Origin: Heliopora coerulea
Taxonomy: Eukaryota; Cnidaria; Anthozoa; Scleralcyonacea; Helioporidae
Assembly: GCA_030142905.1 (NCBI GenBank)
Contig: JASJOG010000159.1
Span: 682,001-746,000, forward strand
Direction of reading: 5' to 3'
Length of the DNA stretch: 64,000 nucleotides
This document shows, piece after piece, positions 40,757-51,449 of the stretch (positions are counted from its first letter, which is position 1; the number at the start of each line of letters is the position of its first letter). A program made the translations under genes and the position numbers. The notes under the pieces are model-generated. The model did no database searches. It was not told where the DNA came from and saw only the letters and a program-made list of their open reading frames with translations.

Positions 40757-41836
40757 TCCGATCTACGGTAGCCCACAAAGGCAGCTGCAGATATGTGCAT
40801 ATGTCATGTAAACATGTGTCAGTAACATAAGGTGCTGCAAATATGTGTCTGTAAGATGAGTTGCTGTAAATGTATGTGTAAAACGAGTTGCTGCAAACGT
40901 ATGTGTCAGATGAGTTGCTGCAAATATGTGAGTAATATGAGTTGCTGCAGATGTGTGTGTAAAACGAGTTGCTGCAAATGTGTATAAGATGAGTTGGAGC
41001 AAATGTGTGTGTGAGATTAGCTGCTGCAAACGTATGAGATTAGCTGCTGCAAACGTGTGTGTAACATGAGTTGGTGCAAAAATGTCCGTGTAACATGAGT
41101 TGCTGAATATGTGACAGCACGCTGGTATGATTCACAAGCCACAAGACTGTCGAGACGCACCAGTTGCATGTCTGATAACTTCGCAATGTTTCGCCGTAGT
41201 TGTGGTCCTTCGCTCGTTTTATCAGCCAAGTAGTGCGACAGTGTGGTGCGTCTGTGAAGGCGAAAAATGACGCCCGTGCGTCTCCTACAATGACAACAAA
41301 CCAAGAGAAAGTCCAGCCGAAGAAAACAATGACGTTTTCTGAGATGAGAGCTTCTAGCTTCAAACTTAGTTCTTGCTCAAGCACGTTGCTCAAAGTACGC
41401 TTTCGTCGTCTTAAACCTCAAAATCTTATCCGCTTTCTAAGTCTGCGTTCACTCCCGTTTATAGAGTAAAATTCAGACTTAAAATCCAGAATTAAAACAG
41501 TTTGTAATAATAGCTCGCGCGCTCCGATTGTAACAGTTGGTCAGCCATGTTGCATTAGCATTTTGCTTTGACTTCTGTTGTGAATTTTACCAGTGCGCTG
41601 TCACATATTCAGCAACTCATGTTAAATTGACATTTTTCAGTGCAGCAACTCATCTCACATACAAATTTGCAGCAGCTCGTCTTACACACACATTTGCAGC
41701 AACTCATCTTACATGCACATTTGCGGCAACTCTTGGCACACACATTTGCAGCAACTAATGTTACCAACACATGTTTGTATGACATATACACATATCTGCA
41801 GCTGCCGTTGTGGGCCACCGTACCGATCGCTCATCA
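40757..41836. mobile_element. Foldback (FB-like) element with tandem-repeat TIRs
   Basis: Outer ends CGATC..TACGGTAGCCCACA and its reverse complement at 41812-41836. Each arm (40780-41130 and 41590-41810) is built of units of about 27-30 bp, GAGTTGCTGCAAATGTGTGT on the left and CAACTCATCTTACACACACA on the right. Inner ends TGAATATGTGACAGC / GCTGTCACATATTCA are also inverted. The ~460-bp centre (41130-41590) has no recognisable protein. Long arms of subterminal tandem repeats match the known organisation of FB and Galileo-type elements. Confidence 0.7.
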
Positions 41837-41839
41837 TGC

Positions 41840-42635
41840 TGGAATTTTCATAAGCACGATAATTTTATGCAAACTTCGTAGATTGGAATTACTGCCAATA
41901 GTTTGGTTTGCCATATAAGTAAGTCGGTTTTGTGTGAACACGCTGTTCATCTTAACTCCTCGTTCCGAGCAACTCAGTCGAGCAAATGACGATTGCGTCA
42001 TCGTGAAGGTGCCCTGAGCAGGGATATACGCGGAAATTGGAAAGGGGGGATTTCAAACCAGGGGCGACCAATGTTCTCGCCAGGAAAAAGTTTGAAATTA
42101 ATATACACACACTAAGATCAATTTTGAGGCACTCTAGAAATGAGTTTCCTTATTCTTACTGATTTTCGCGAGGACTTAATTTCGCGATTTTGGGGGAAAA
42201 AAAAGAATCAAAGCGAATTTAATTTCGCGATTTCATCATTTCTTTAATCTCGCAAAGGCTCTAAAGCCCAGTTACATTTAGAACACGTTTTCATTAACTG
42301 TTCTAGCAGTCCGGTAACAGAAACAAAAAAAACAAAAAAACAAAAAACAAAAAAAAAAAACCCTTACTGCAATAGCAGTATGAGTCTCGTCAAATAAGTT
42401 TCTGGTATCTTTGTTGTTCCACAGACATAACATAATATAGCATCAAATTTCGCCTTTTTAATTTTCGTGCATTCTATTTTAAGCGAGTATTAAAGTCCGT
42501 GGTGTTTTTGTAATCGCGAAAATTGCGAAAATGAGTACTCGCAAGAATTTGTAAGAATAAAGTATGTAATAATAGTCCAGAACTTTAAATTTAGTGCTAA
42601 AAAGCTTTTTTCACACTAAAAAACCTTTTTGTTAC
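41840..42635. other. Gene-free stretch
   Basis: No exon seen. Contains A-rich runs (about 42325-42360) and a few TTCGCGATTT / AATCGCGAA motifs. Confidence 0.35.
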
Positions 42636-42639
42636 TGAA

Positions 42640-42862
42640 TCCGATAAAACGCGTACTGCAAGTTTTTTTAAATGACTTCTAAAACGAACCGCTTAATAGG
42701 CTAATTCGTGAAAGAAAGTTTGAAAATTTATGTTTTCTAAGCCGCAAGTATTTGAGGAGAAAATTTGGCGTGTTTTCGTCACATTTAAAGACATAACATG
42801 GTTACGATTTTTCTTCGTATTTTCCTCATGAATTTTAAATGAGTTTTTGAAAGAAAATTATT
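42640..42862. mobile_element. Half-copy of the 19.8-kb foldback family
   Basis: It shares GATAAAACGCGTACTGCAAG, GGCTAATTCGTGAAAGAAAG, TTTTCTAAGCCG and CACATTTAAAGACATAACAT with one arm of the element at 19829-20404. Confidence 0.65.
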
Positions 42863-43397
42863 GGATTAGCGAGACACGGGCCTCCAGTCAGCTGCCTCGG
42901 TTAACCCCCTCTCGGCGCTTTTGCTGTGTTAAATAAGGAAAAAGTAAAACCGGTCGAAGTCTAATTTTCATACCGACTTTTATTCTTCGTAAATTCCATT
43001 AACAATTAAACAGATGTGACAGTACACTCAAAAACCCAACTATGTTTAATTTCCATTTCCTTTATGCATGTAATCAGGTGTAAGAACGTCATCTTGCAAC
43101 ACGGTAAATCAACGCAGTTTATTGACAATTTTTGCTAAGTTTTTAAAAGTACCTTAGAAATAAGCAAACACAGCTTACTCCACTGTAAAACGTTTTTCCA
43201 CATTAGATACGCACAGAAGATGCAATGATCGAATTTCCCCAGAAAGTTTAACTATTACGATAACTGTAAACAAGTACACATAGACATAAGATCATAATTC
43301 TTTCCATTCTCCATCTAAATTTTCCATTTTCAATCGAATTTCGCAGTACCCTTCGAACTATAACTGCAAACTTTAGTATTAGAGCATTCCTTTCAAT

Positions 43398-43994
43398 TTA
43401 AGGAATACATCGGGTGCCGTTTTCCATTGGGATGTTTTGAGATGGAGAGACATCGTTGCTGCGTCCATCAATAAAGGTATCCACTACCTTAATCTTGTGT
43501 AGCTCCAGCGGATTAACCTTGTATGGATTATCAGACAGAATCACAAGATCAGCTCTCTTGTCCTTTTCCAAACTCCCAAGTTCTTTATCGCGATTAAGTT
43601 GCCAGGCAGCGCTAATGGTATAAGCTTTCAAAGCTTCATGAATGCTCACTCGATACTCTTTGCCATACACGGTCTCGTCGTCCCCTTTTCGTGTTCGGGT
43701 TACTGCAGTCCTCATACATTCAAAAGGTTGTGGTTGGCCTGGGAAAGCCGGGTGGTCCTGATGGAGAGACCAACGAATGTTGTGCTTCGTTGCCAACGAC
43801 AACGGTGTCCAGCGGTCAGTGCGCTCACGACCAAAGATGTACTCGCTAAAGGTCTTGGCGTAGAAGTAAAGATGGGCAACGAAGAATGACAAAGTAAGAT
43901 TACTTTTACCTGCTCTGATAATTTGATCTTCAGTCATTAAACCAAGGTGCTCCATCCTATGGCGGTGACTATTCTCGTTGTCACTTTCTAACAC
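43398..43994 (-). CDS. Amidohydrolase exon 3
   Basis: VLESDNENSHRHRMEHLGLM .. IPMENGTRCIP stop, acceptor TTACTTCCAG, phase 0. Confidence 0.9.
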   Translation of the reverse strand: MLESDNENSHRHRMEHLGLMTEDQIIRAGKSNLTLSFFVAHLYFYAKTFSEYIFGRERTDRWTPLSLATKHNIRWSLHQDHPAFPGQPQPFECMRTAVTRTRKGDDETVYGKEYRVSIHEALKAYTISAAWQLNRDKELGSLEKDKRADLVILSDNPYKVNPLELHKIKVVDTFIDGRSNDVSPSQNIPMENGTRCIP

Positions 43995-46900
43995 CTGGAA
44001 GTAAACAAGGAAATAAGCACGGCCCGAGGAATGGATTTCAAAGTGGGGTGGGTGGGGTGGCTAAAAGGATCCCAGTTTGACCAGCGCCAAAGGAGTGTGA
44101 AACCACTTGGGGAAGTGTCACAGGCACTTCCCAAAGAAATCTTTTGTTTTTTAAAGTTACGAGATTGTATATCCTGGATTTTGAGAAAAATTTTAACAAA
44201 AACCATGAAGATCATAATCTTTGTAATCCATTCTCTATATGCGCGGAGAGTGATCTGTTAGCAGAAGATATTCAAAACAACATTGGCAGTCTGAAACAGT
44301 CCTGGTAATACCAACCTTTTCAAAAACACTGATCACTCTCTCAATGGCCCTCTCTCCATGTGCATGAACCGACACCTGCTTTCCCTCCTCATGATATTTC
44401 GTCACCATTTCGTACATTTCATCCCAGCTATAGTTTTGATGACCATAAGAATCTGGAACTGGAGGGAAGCAGAGTATCTCTGCAAGATTGCTACGAAGGA
44501 ATGGCTCTCGGACAGCCATAGTGCCGCAGTGTGGAGATCCATCTGCTATGATCTTGTAACCTTGTACCCAAAGCTTGTCGTTTTCTTCGAGCTTGGTTTT
44601 GACAGACGTTTCGGGACTTTTGAAAACCATGTTGCAGCACATGGTTTTCTGCTTCGATTTTTGGTTTCTCCTCGGAGTTTTGAACTGGTAAAGAGCAACT
44701 CTAACTGGGCAGTCAGCCATATTTGATTGCTCATTCAAGGCTTTGTTACAACCTTCAGTCTCTGAGTAGGCCAGGTCAGTCACGGTTGTAAAACCACGTT
44801 TGGCATAGTCTTTCCACTGTTCTTGAACTGCCAAGGATATATCTTCATCAGACGGCTGAGGAGCAGCGAGGTAGACTTTTCCAATTGCAGGAGTTTCGAA
44901 GAGTTGGCCAGTTAATTTACCATCTTCGTCTTTCACAAAGACACCTCCATCGACATCCGGGGTGTGTTCGTCCACTCCTGCAAGCTACATATTAATTTAT
45001 AATAAACATTGATGAAACAGACATAAACATTGATGAAAATTGATGAAGCTCTCTTAATTAACGATACATTTTCAATAAATATGAAGGCATATTTCATCGA
45101 ACCTCTGGTTTTTCCAAACTTTTCCAACCACAAGGGGTCAACTCCCACTTCGTAAGAGTATAGGAAGTGTCATACAGTTTATGATGTTTAAGATTGATCC
45201 AATAACGTGAGACGCGAACCTTATGAACGGGTGGACCACTCACACGAAATTTAACTTTCTAAATCAAAACAGCCCCGGTGGATTCGCTACTTGACTTAAG
45301 CCTGGTTCACACGAGCAACATAAGCATAAGGACGGAAACAAAGTATGCTATCTCCTCTGGGACTTTCAAAGACAAAACAACCAGAATTTTTGTTTCTTCT
45401 TTTGTTCTGTTCTTGGCTTATGCTTGGACTATGATCTTATGTTTATGATTATGACAATCCTTATGTCGCCAGCTTGACTTCATTCCTTTGTCTTGCCTTT
45501 TGTTCTTTCCCTATACTTATGCTTATGTCCACGTGTGAACCAGGCTTTAGGAAATACACAAATGGAGGATCAAAAACACAAACCCACTTCGAGAATGAAA
45601 AAGTACAAACACACTTCGAAGTTCCCCTGATTCTCGAAGCAAGTGTCCTGGCGGACCGTCTCAAAACTCCTTTCTCATGGGTCACCTCGAGAAAGCTAAT
45701 ACCACAGAGATTTTACGCAAGTAATACATTCGATTTTAAAATATATATATATATATACCAAGCTGAGAAAGCTTAAACGTCAAAAAAAACAAACGTTTTC
45801 GACATTTAAGTCATCATCAATCATTTGTAGTGGTCAACTCGAAAGCCTAATGCTACTTTGACCACTACGCACACCTACTCAGATTCAATTTACCTATTAT
45901 GACCCTCTTAATATCTCTTTTTTAATATTTTATACATATGTATTTACAATTATAATATTCTAAAGTGATTACTGTAAATAAAATTATATATTAATATTTT
46001 TATTTATTTTATATTTTATTTATTTTATATTTATTTATTATTTTTATATTTATTTATTTTCTTATTCTTTCATTTCACGTTCGAGTAGACGTAACTATTA
46101 TTGTTATTATTTTAACTTCTTGTCACACTTTTAATGTTGGTGTGATGTCTAAACGACCTTACCGACTAAAATAAATGTAGATGTAGATGTAAAAAATGAT
46201 TATGTCCATAAAATTGTGTGTATAAAACTTTTGTCTCTTGTCTCTTTGATGATGACTTAAATGTCGAAAACATTTGATCTTTTGACCATTTCAGCATTTT
46301 TAGCATTTTACGTAATGTTTAAAAAACGAGCAGGAATGTTTTATCAGATATAAAATACGAGCCGATAGCTGAGTGTTTTAGATCTGATAAAGGACGTACT
46401 GCGAGGTTTTTGAACGGCTTAAAAAACAAACCTCTTAATACGCTAATTTGCGAAGAAAGTTTGAAAATTAACGTTTTCTAAGCTGAGAAAATTGGAGGAG
46501 AATAGTAAGCGTGTTTTTATCACATATAAAGACACGACACTGTCGTGATTTTTCATTGTATTTTCCTCATGAATTCTTAATGAGTTTTTTAAATAGATTT
46601 CTACCACTTTTCGGCTTTGCATAGTTTCGGCTATTGATATCGATTACAAACTCGTCATTCGCTCTGCTTCTCCTCACAATTGTGATGGCCGATCAAATAG
46701 TGAAAATGTGGTGATTGTTTACGTTGCAAATGAATTGTTGTAACGCTTAAGAGTTTCACTAAGCGTGAAGTGTCAAGATTACCCTTACCTCCAGGGCTTT
46801 GTGGTTAGCCCAGGCAACGTGTCCGCTCTGTCCCAAGACTAAAATTGGAATTTCTGATGTAAATTCTTGATCCAAGAAATCAGCAGTTAATATCGGAAGG

Positions 46901-47313
46901 TCGGGCAGGAGTTCGGGATCCCAGCCGAAAAATATACACCAGGAGTTAGTCTGTGTCGAGGGGTCGACTTCAGCAATGGTTGTTTTCATCTTAGCGTTGA
47001 CCTCGTCATACGACGTATGGTCGTATCCACTGACATTTACGTGCAAATTGCTCATTAATGCCATTTGAACAGCGTGTTGGTGCGGTTCAATGAAGCCTGG
47101 CATAAGCGTCTGCTTGTTCAGGTTGATTACAGTGGTTTTCTGGCCAGCAAGTTTCGGCAAGATTTCGTCAAGTTTGCCAACTGCGATGATTATTCCATCT
47201 TTGACAGCCAAAGCCTCGGCGGTTGGATTATTTTCATCCATGGTGATAATATCACCTCCCAAGAAGATTGTATCTGCAGACGTTGCATCCGTAGACATTG
47301 GATGTGCAGACAT
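43398..47313 (-). CDS. Amidohydrolase family 3 (YtcJ-like) metal-dependent hydrolase
   Basis: Exons 47313-46789, 44984-44316 and 43994-43398 join in phase 0 to give 596 aa. Exon 1 has the N-terminal strand and metal-ligand region (GGDIITMDENNPTAEALAVK, LMPGFIEPHQHAV). Exon 2 has LAGVDEHTPDVDGGVFVKDE, ADGSPHCGTMAVREP and VHAHGERAIERV. Exon 3 has HRHRMEHLGLM and a C-terminal KDKRADLVILSDNPY. These are the hallmarks of the YtcJ/amidohydrolase-3 group, TIM-barrel enzymes that hydrolyse C-N bonds. The substrate cannot be told from sequence. No signal peptide at this ATG; an in-phase acceptor (TTAG, exon start 47349) suggests there may be a further 5' exon. Intron 1 (46788-44985) carries a MITE and foldback remnants. 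Eukaryotic members often look bacterial in origin; not tested here. Confidence 0.9.
44316..44984 (-). CDS. Amidohydrolase exon 2
   Basis: It begins LAGVDEHTPD after acceptor AATATGTAG. The nearer AG at 44978 would shift the frame and was not chosen. It ends VISVFEK at GTTGGT. Confidence 0.85.
45299..45546. mobile_element. Harbinger-like MITE (AGCCTGGTTCACACG family), copy 2
   Basis: 248 bp from AGCCTGGTTCACACGAGCAA to TGTGAACCAGGCT, flanked by TTA on both sides (45296-45298, 45547-45549). It is the reverse-orientation homologue of 4157-4416 (shared GTTTCTTCTTTTGTTCTG / AAAGACGAAACAAAGAAAA, TGACTTCATTCCTTTG). Intron 1 of the amidohydrolase. Confidence 0.8.
45741..46300. repeat. Inverted-arm repeat with AT-rich centre
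   Basis: Left arm CGTTTTCGACATTTAAGTCA (about 45793-45812), then TCATCAATC; right arm TTGATGATGACTTAAATGTC then GAAAACATTTG (about 46240-46272). It contains (TA)n at 45741, a (TTTAT)n tract at about 45990-46070 and AATAAATGTAGATGTAGATG near 46168, a LINE-like tail. Amidohydrolase intron 1. Confidence 0.55.
46312..46600. mobile_element. Half-copy of the 19.8-kb foldback family
   Basis: CGTAATGTTTAAAAAACGAG, GTGTTTTAGATCTGATAAAG, TACGCTAATTTGCGAAG, CACATATAAAGACACGAC match one arm of 19829-20404. Amidohydrolase intron 1. Confidence 0.7.
46789..47313 (-). CDS. Amidohydrolase exon 1
   Basis: MSAHPMSTDATSADTIFLGG .. HVAWANHKALE, donor GTAAGG. HQH in FIEPHQHAV is the first metal-binding motif. 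Confidence 0.85.
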
Positions 47314-47751
47314 TGTATTTGCAGATTTTGAATCAAAGACGTCAAGTTCCTAAGTTTTGACTTTGGTTAGGAGGTACTGCTCTGTATCAAACCAGAGCAA
47401 ACTGCTGTTCTGAAAAGCAATGCATCCGTTTTAATAACAATGAAATGACGTACTTCAGGCTGATTGGTGGACATTACTGGTATCTGTAATGACATACCAC
47501 TTTACCGTGCATATGATTACTTGGTAATTTTCATGACCAAAATATAGAATATATAAACTAGAAAAAATACATTTTCCGGGGGTATACGCAGTAAAAATAC
47601 TTGCGATTTCGTAATATGTAGATCTAATGTCGTCGCGTAGATGTCACATATAAAAGAAGGTTCAATACATATGGAAATACACGATTCCTCATATTACGAA
47701 TACTGAGAAAGTTTTCATTAGCTTTTCCCCAGCAGTATAAGATTTGCATTA

Positions 47752-47815
47752 TTTTACCCTGGCTGACCCCAGACAATTTTACTCGTCAAAGGGAAAACTA
47801 CCGCATTCAAGTGAT
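47752..47815 (-). repeat. Dispersed ~75-bp repeat, copy f
   Basis: TTTTACCCTGGCTGACCCCA, then GACAATTTTACTCGTCAAAG, minus-strand orientation. Confidence 0.55.
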
Positions 47816-48927
47816 GGCTTGCCTGCGCCAAAGCAACGTTGAATTCAGTTTACTTCGACTGCTTTTCAGAGTGGAATGGTACGTTTTGGACTTCTTTGAC
47901 AATACTATAATATAAATGAGTAGTTTTTAAGTATGACATTGCGTGTTGATTGAGGTTAGATGTCATGAGCTTTAGAAAGCTGAGGTATAAAATTTTGGAA
48001 TTCTCGATCACCCCTCGTTAAAGTGCTCACGTTCTATTTGCGTTGAATTCCCTCCGGTTTTGCAGCACTTAAAATCGTCGTTCGTGGCTTGTCTTCACTC
48101 GTCAGAGCACAAACAAAATAATCTGATCCAAGTTTTGATTGTTTCATTGACCTCATACTAAGGATGGTATTTACAACAAGGTCAAATGTGCGGTGGCATG
48201 GCCATCTCAAAAAATTCACGTTCAATAAAATTAAGAGACGAAGAGACGAAAAGAGCAAAAGGATTGCTGATAAACGATGAAATAACTACCACTGAATGGC
48301 TACGATAGGAAACTACCGAAAGGAATTCGGAAAAGAATTAAACTATATGATCACACAACATATAAACCTGCGATGTATTGTTTTAAAGGTTACTATTGTT
48401 TTCATAGAGCATGTTTAAACATGTTTCCTGTGAGGAAAGTGTTGTCCTTAATACGATTAGTTTTGAATACAGGTACCAAGTCATATTTTATCCTTGGTAA
48501 CTGCTTGTTGTTCTGACAGGAAATGATGGGATTTGGAAATAATATAAGACCGTTCCCCGATTTATCCGTCCATCTTGTAGGTATTTCAGAAGTATTGTTA
48601 TAGGGTAACCTTTTTTGGACACGAAAATTGGGCACACAGTTTGAACTTCACTCACTCAACAGTGGTTTAACTGCCTGGGCAGCACAGAAACACCAGATAG
48701 TGCAAATACGAATCTTCTTCTGCTGGGAGCGCTTTTCCTCTTGTTCTGCATCTTTAACCGTTTCACGGCGAAGCTATTCCATTAGAACTTAACTGAGCAG
48801 AGGGTTAAGTCTGGTAGTGAAAGAGTTAAAGCCAATCTCAATTAATCCTTTCAGGATAAAGGGACTCTTTTAGTATCATATGGAGACAAACCTAGTCATT
48901 GAGAGAATGAACACCACTTCAGGTAAC

Positions 48928-49055
48928 CGGACCGCTGCTCTACCAACTGAGCTAAATAAAGGTATTGTTTCCAGTTTACTTGATTGCTCAACTGGTTGAG
49001 CAGCGGTCTCTTAATCTGAAATTGCGAATTCAAATCCCTCTCCAGTCAACTGAAT
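48928..49055. repeat. Inverted pair of tRNA-like (SINE) segments
   Basis: At 48928-48955 the minus strand reads TAGCTCAGTTGGTAGAGCAG, a tRNA A-box and D-arm. At 48985-49050 the plus strand has TTGCTCAACTGGTTGAGCAG and, 20 nt on, B box GAATTCAAATCCC. Neither closes a full cloverleaf. tRNA-derived repeats, not genes. Confidence 0.5.
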
Positions 49056-49585
49056 TTTTGGACTTGAACGTCACAGCGTATGTTAATCACAAAATTTTCT
49101 GTTCACGTTATCCCGAGGATCATTCTAAAATTGTGACTTCCATTGCATGATTTTACTCAACCGAGGGGGCGGTCTAGTTGTGAAAGAATTCAATCTTGTT
49201 TTTAAGTCGTAGATATACATCTTGTTCAATTTAGCTTCCTCAATAGCTGCTTGATCGAAGTATAGCCACGTGAAGGGAACTTCCTGGGCAACAGAGGTTT
49301 TCGAAGGTAGGCTGGTATATTAACAGAGATTGCCTGTCACGACAAGAACCAAAACATGATATAAACATAAGGTAGACCCACTGTAGCTGTAAACACTTGA
49401 CAGCCTTTCCCAGTTACTCGTCCATGCATGAGATTTTTGTGATATAAATCTGTAAGTTAAAAAAAAATGAAACAATTTGATTACAGCTGATGTGGTATTT
49501 CAATTCTATTTCAGAACCATCCTCAGAGATACATGAATAGAAATTTTTTCACGATAATCTGACACTGCCGAAGTCAGCTGAAAAA

Positions 49586-49650
49586 TGTTGATTCGAGCGA
49601 GATTTGAACTCGCACCTTCGGGACACCGGTCAAATAAGTGAACTCATACT
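49586..49650 (-). repeat. tRNA-like (SINE) fragment
   Basis: The minus strand has GAAGGTGCGAGTTCAAATCT, a good T-arm/B-box, preceded by an anticodon-arm-like CTTATTTGACCGG. No acceptor stem. Confidence 0.4.
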
Positions 49651-50821
49651 GGTGCGCAGTGGCGTACCGTGACCAGTTTGTATGGGAAGGGGGTGTGCGC
49701 TGTCCTGTCCTCATTTTACCGACGGAAATAAATTCAACTGAACTCGGGGTCAAAGGGATCAGCGATCCGTTTATTCCCAGTTGGTTAGGATTCGGGATTG
49801 CGTACGCCCAGAGATATTAAAGTGACATAACTGATCAGTGATCAAGACAAAACTGCTTTTACAAATTTGTAAAAAAAATACGCCATTTTCAAACGTTTTT
49901 AAAAAGTATTTCTTTTGGAAGTTAACTGAACTACCAGTTTACAGTAGCTTTAAACATATTTTGCAAACTTACATGGCATGTTTGAACATAATCATGCATG
50001 CAGCATGTTTAAACATTCGATACTGTTGTTAAATGTTCTCTTGTATAAAACAGTCATTATGTCCAGTTTACGAATTTCTGTTTATATTCTGGTCGTGAGT
50101 TTCTCTTAAACGACAACTACTACAGCGAATTTTGTAGCGGTTCGTACGCTCTTTTGGAGGTATTTTGCCAACTGGATGACTTTCAGTTTAAATGTGTAAT
50201 CAAACTATCAGATCGTGAAAAGCTTTGGAAACTGATATCACGAAATTGAAACCATCCGTGGGAAAGATGTAGGTGTGACGGAAAAGATATAAGATAACAA
50301 AAGATTTTATCGTAGACTTTCTGACAAAAGTTACAAGGTGTTAAATTTCAAGGCCTTGTAATTTAACTTGTGCAGGGAAGACCTATTTCTTCCTGTTAAG
50401 CAACAGCGAAATGCGGCACCGCTCTCATACGCCGAGGCAAGCAGTCATATGTTCGTGTTTTTGTGCGAATTATTCAAACTACGTCGAGAGAAAACAGGCA
50501 TGGCTACGGTTTTGTTTGTAACGTTCGAATAGACCTACGGCACCTTGGTTTTGCTAAAAAACTGATTCTAAAGAGCACGGTGGCTTCGTTTAGGTTTTTG
50601 ACAAGCACTATGGTTTTCTTCATGGGTCAAGTCTGATCGAAATTATTAACAGTGTAAAAACATTGGCTCCTGCGAAAACAGACGAGCTCACACGTATATA
50701 TCTGCACACCTAAAGACACAAGCAAAAAACCCGTCAAATCTCTGAACATCTCTCTAATCTACCAGGCACGTAGCCAGACAAAGAAATCAAGGAAACTACG
50801 ACCAGCCGACAACTTCAATAA

Positions 50822-51083
50822 GTATAAAATAAAACACATTCCGAAAAATAGAGACATCTTGGAAAACTCAAGATATGAGTCAAAGCAAGACAAGTATATG
50901 AGACTGTAATATTTCGACTTTATTACAAAGTCATCATCAGATAGAATGATTGACAAAACAAGGCAAGGTCTGATGATGACTTTCTAATAAAGTCGAAATA
51001 TTACAGTCTCATACTCATCTTGTTTTGACTCATCTTGAGTTTTCCATGATGTCTCTATTTTTCGGAATATGTTTTATTTTAAA
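50822..51083. repeat. Large foldback, ~115-bp arms
   Basis: Arms of about 50822-50938 and 50970-51083 are near-perfect reverse complements (ATAAAATAAAACACATTCCG against CGGAATATGTTTTATTTTA; GAGACTGTAATATTTCGACT against AGTCGAAATATTACAGTCTC). Each arm carries CTGATGATGACTTT..AAAGTCGAAAT, a tail style of Penelope-like elements. Loop about 30 nt. Confidence 0.8.
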
Positions 51084-51344
51084 GAAATCAAGGATGGGCA
51101 AGTTTTACTTTAGGGGGAGCAAGTGAGAGGGGTGAAACAATAGATGAAAATTGTATAAAAACTTATCACACGCACTGTTCCAGCGATCAAAACTTATTTA
51201 ATAAAGAAACAGATTAATCCAGCTTATAAAATATTGTTTAATCCTATTTAACGCCATCTGGAGATCACCTCGGTCAGAAACATATCAGTCGATAACGAGG
51301 TAAAAAAAAAAAAAACCCCCAAAAAAACAGGTACGTGTACTTAC

Positions 51345-51438
51345 GTCTGCTGTTCTGAGAATGTTCAGTTGTGTTAGAAGGGCGACTTCCTGGCCACCAT
51401 ATCGTTGATCATGAACTTGCTCACAAAAATCAGTGGGC
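51345..51438 (-). CDS. Candidate isolated exon, possibly 5' exon of the amidohydrolase
   Basis: Between acceptor TTTATAG and donor GTAAGT one frame reads PTDFCEQVHDQRYGGQEVAL, then LTQLNILRTAD, strongly coding-like, phase 2 in and phase 0 out. It would join in phase with an acceptor at 47350 upstream of the amidohydrolase ATG (giving ..RTAD-ELDVFDSKSANT-MSAHP). I do not recognise the sequence. It could also belong to an unrelated gene whose other exons I did not find. Confidence 0.4.
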
Positions 51439-51449
51439 CTATAAACAAG

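Noticed and set aside
50759..50956. 65-aa hydrophobic minus ORF
   Set aside because: Lies in the arm of the 50.8-51.1 kb foldback.
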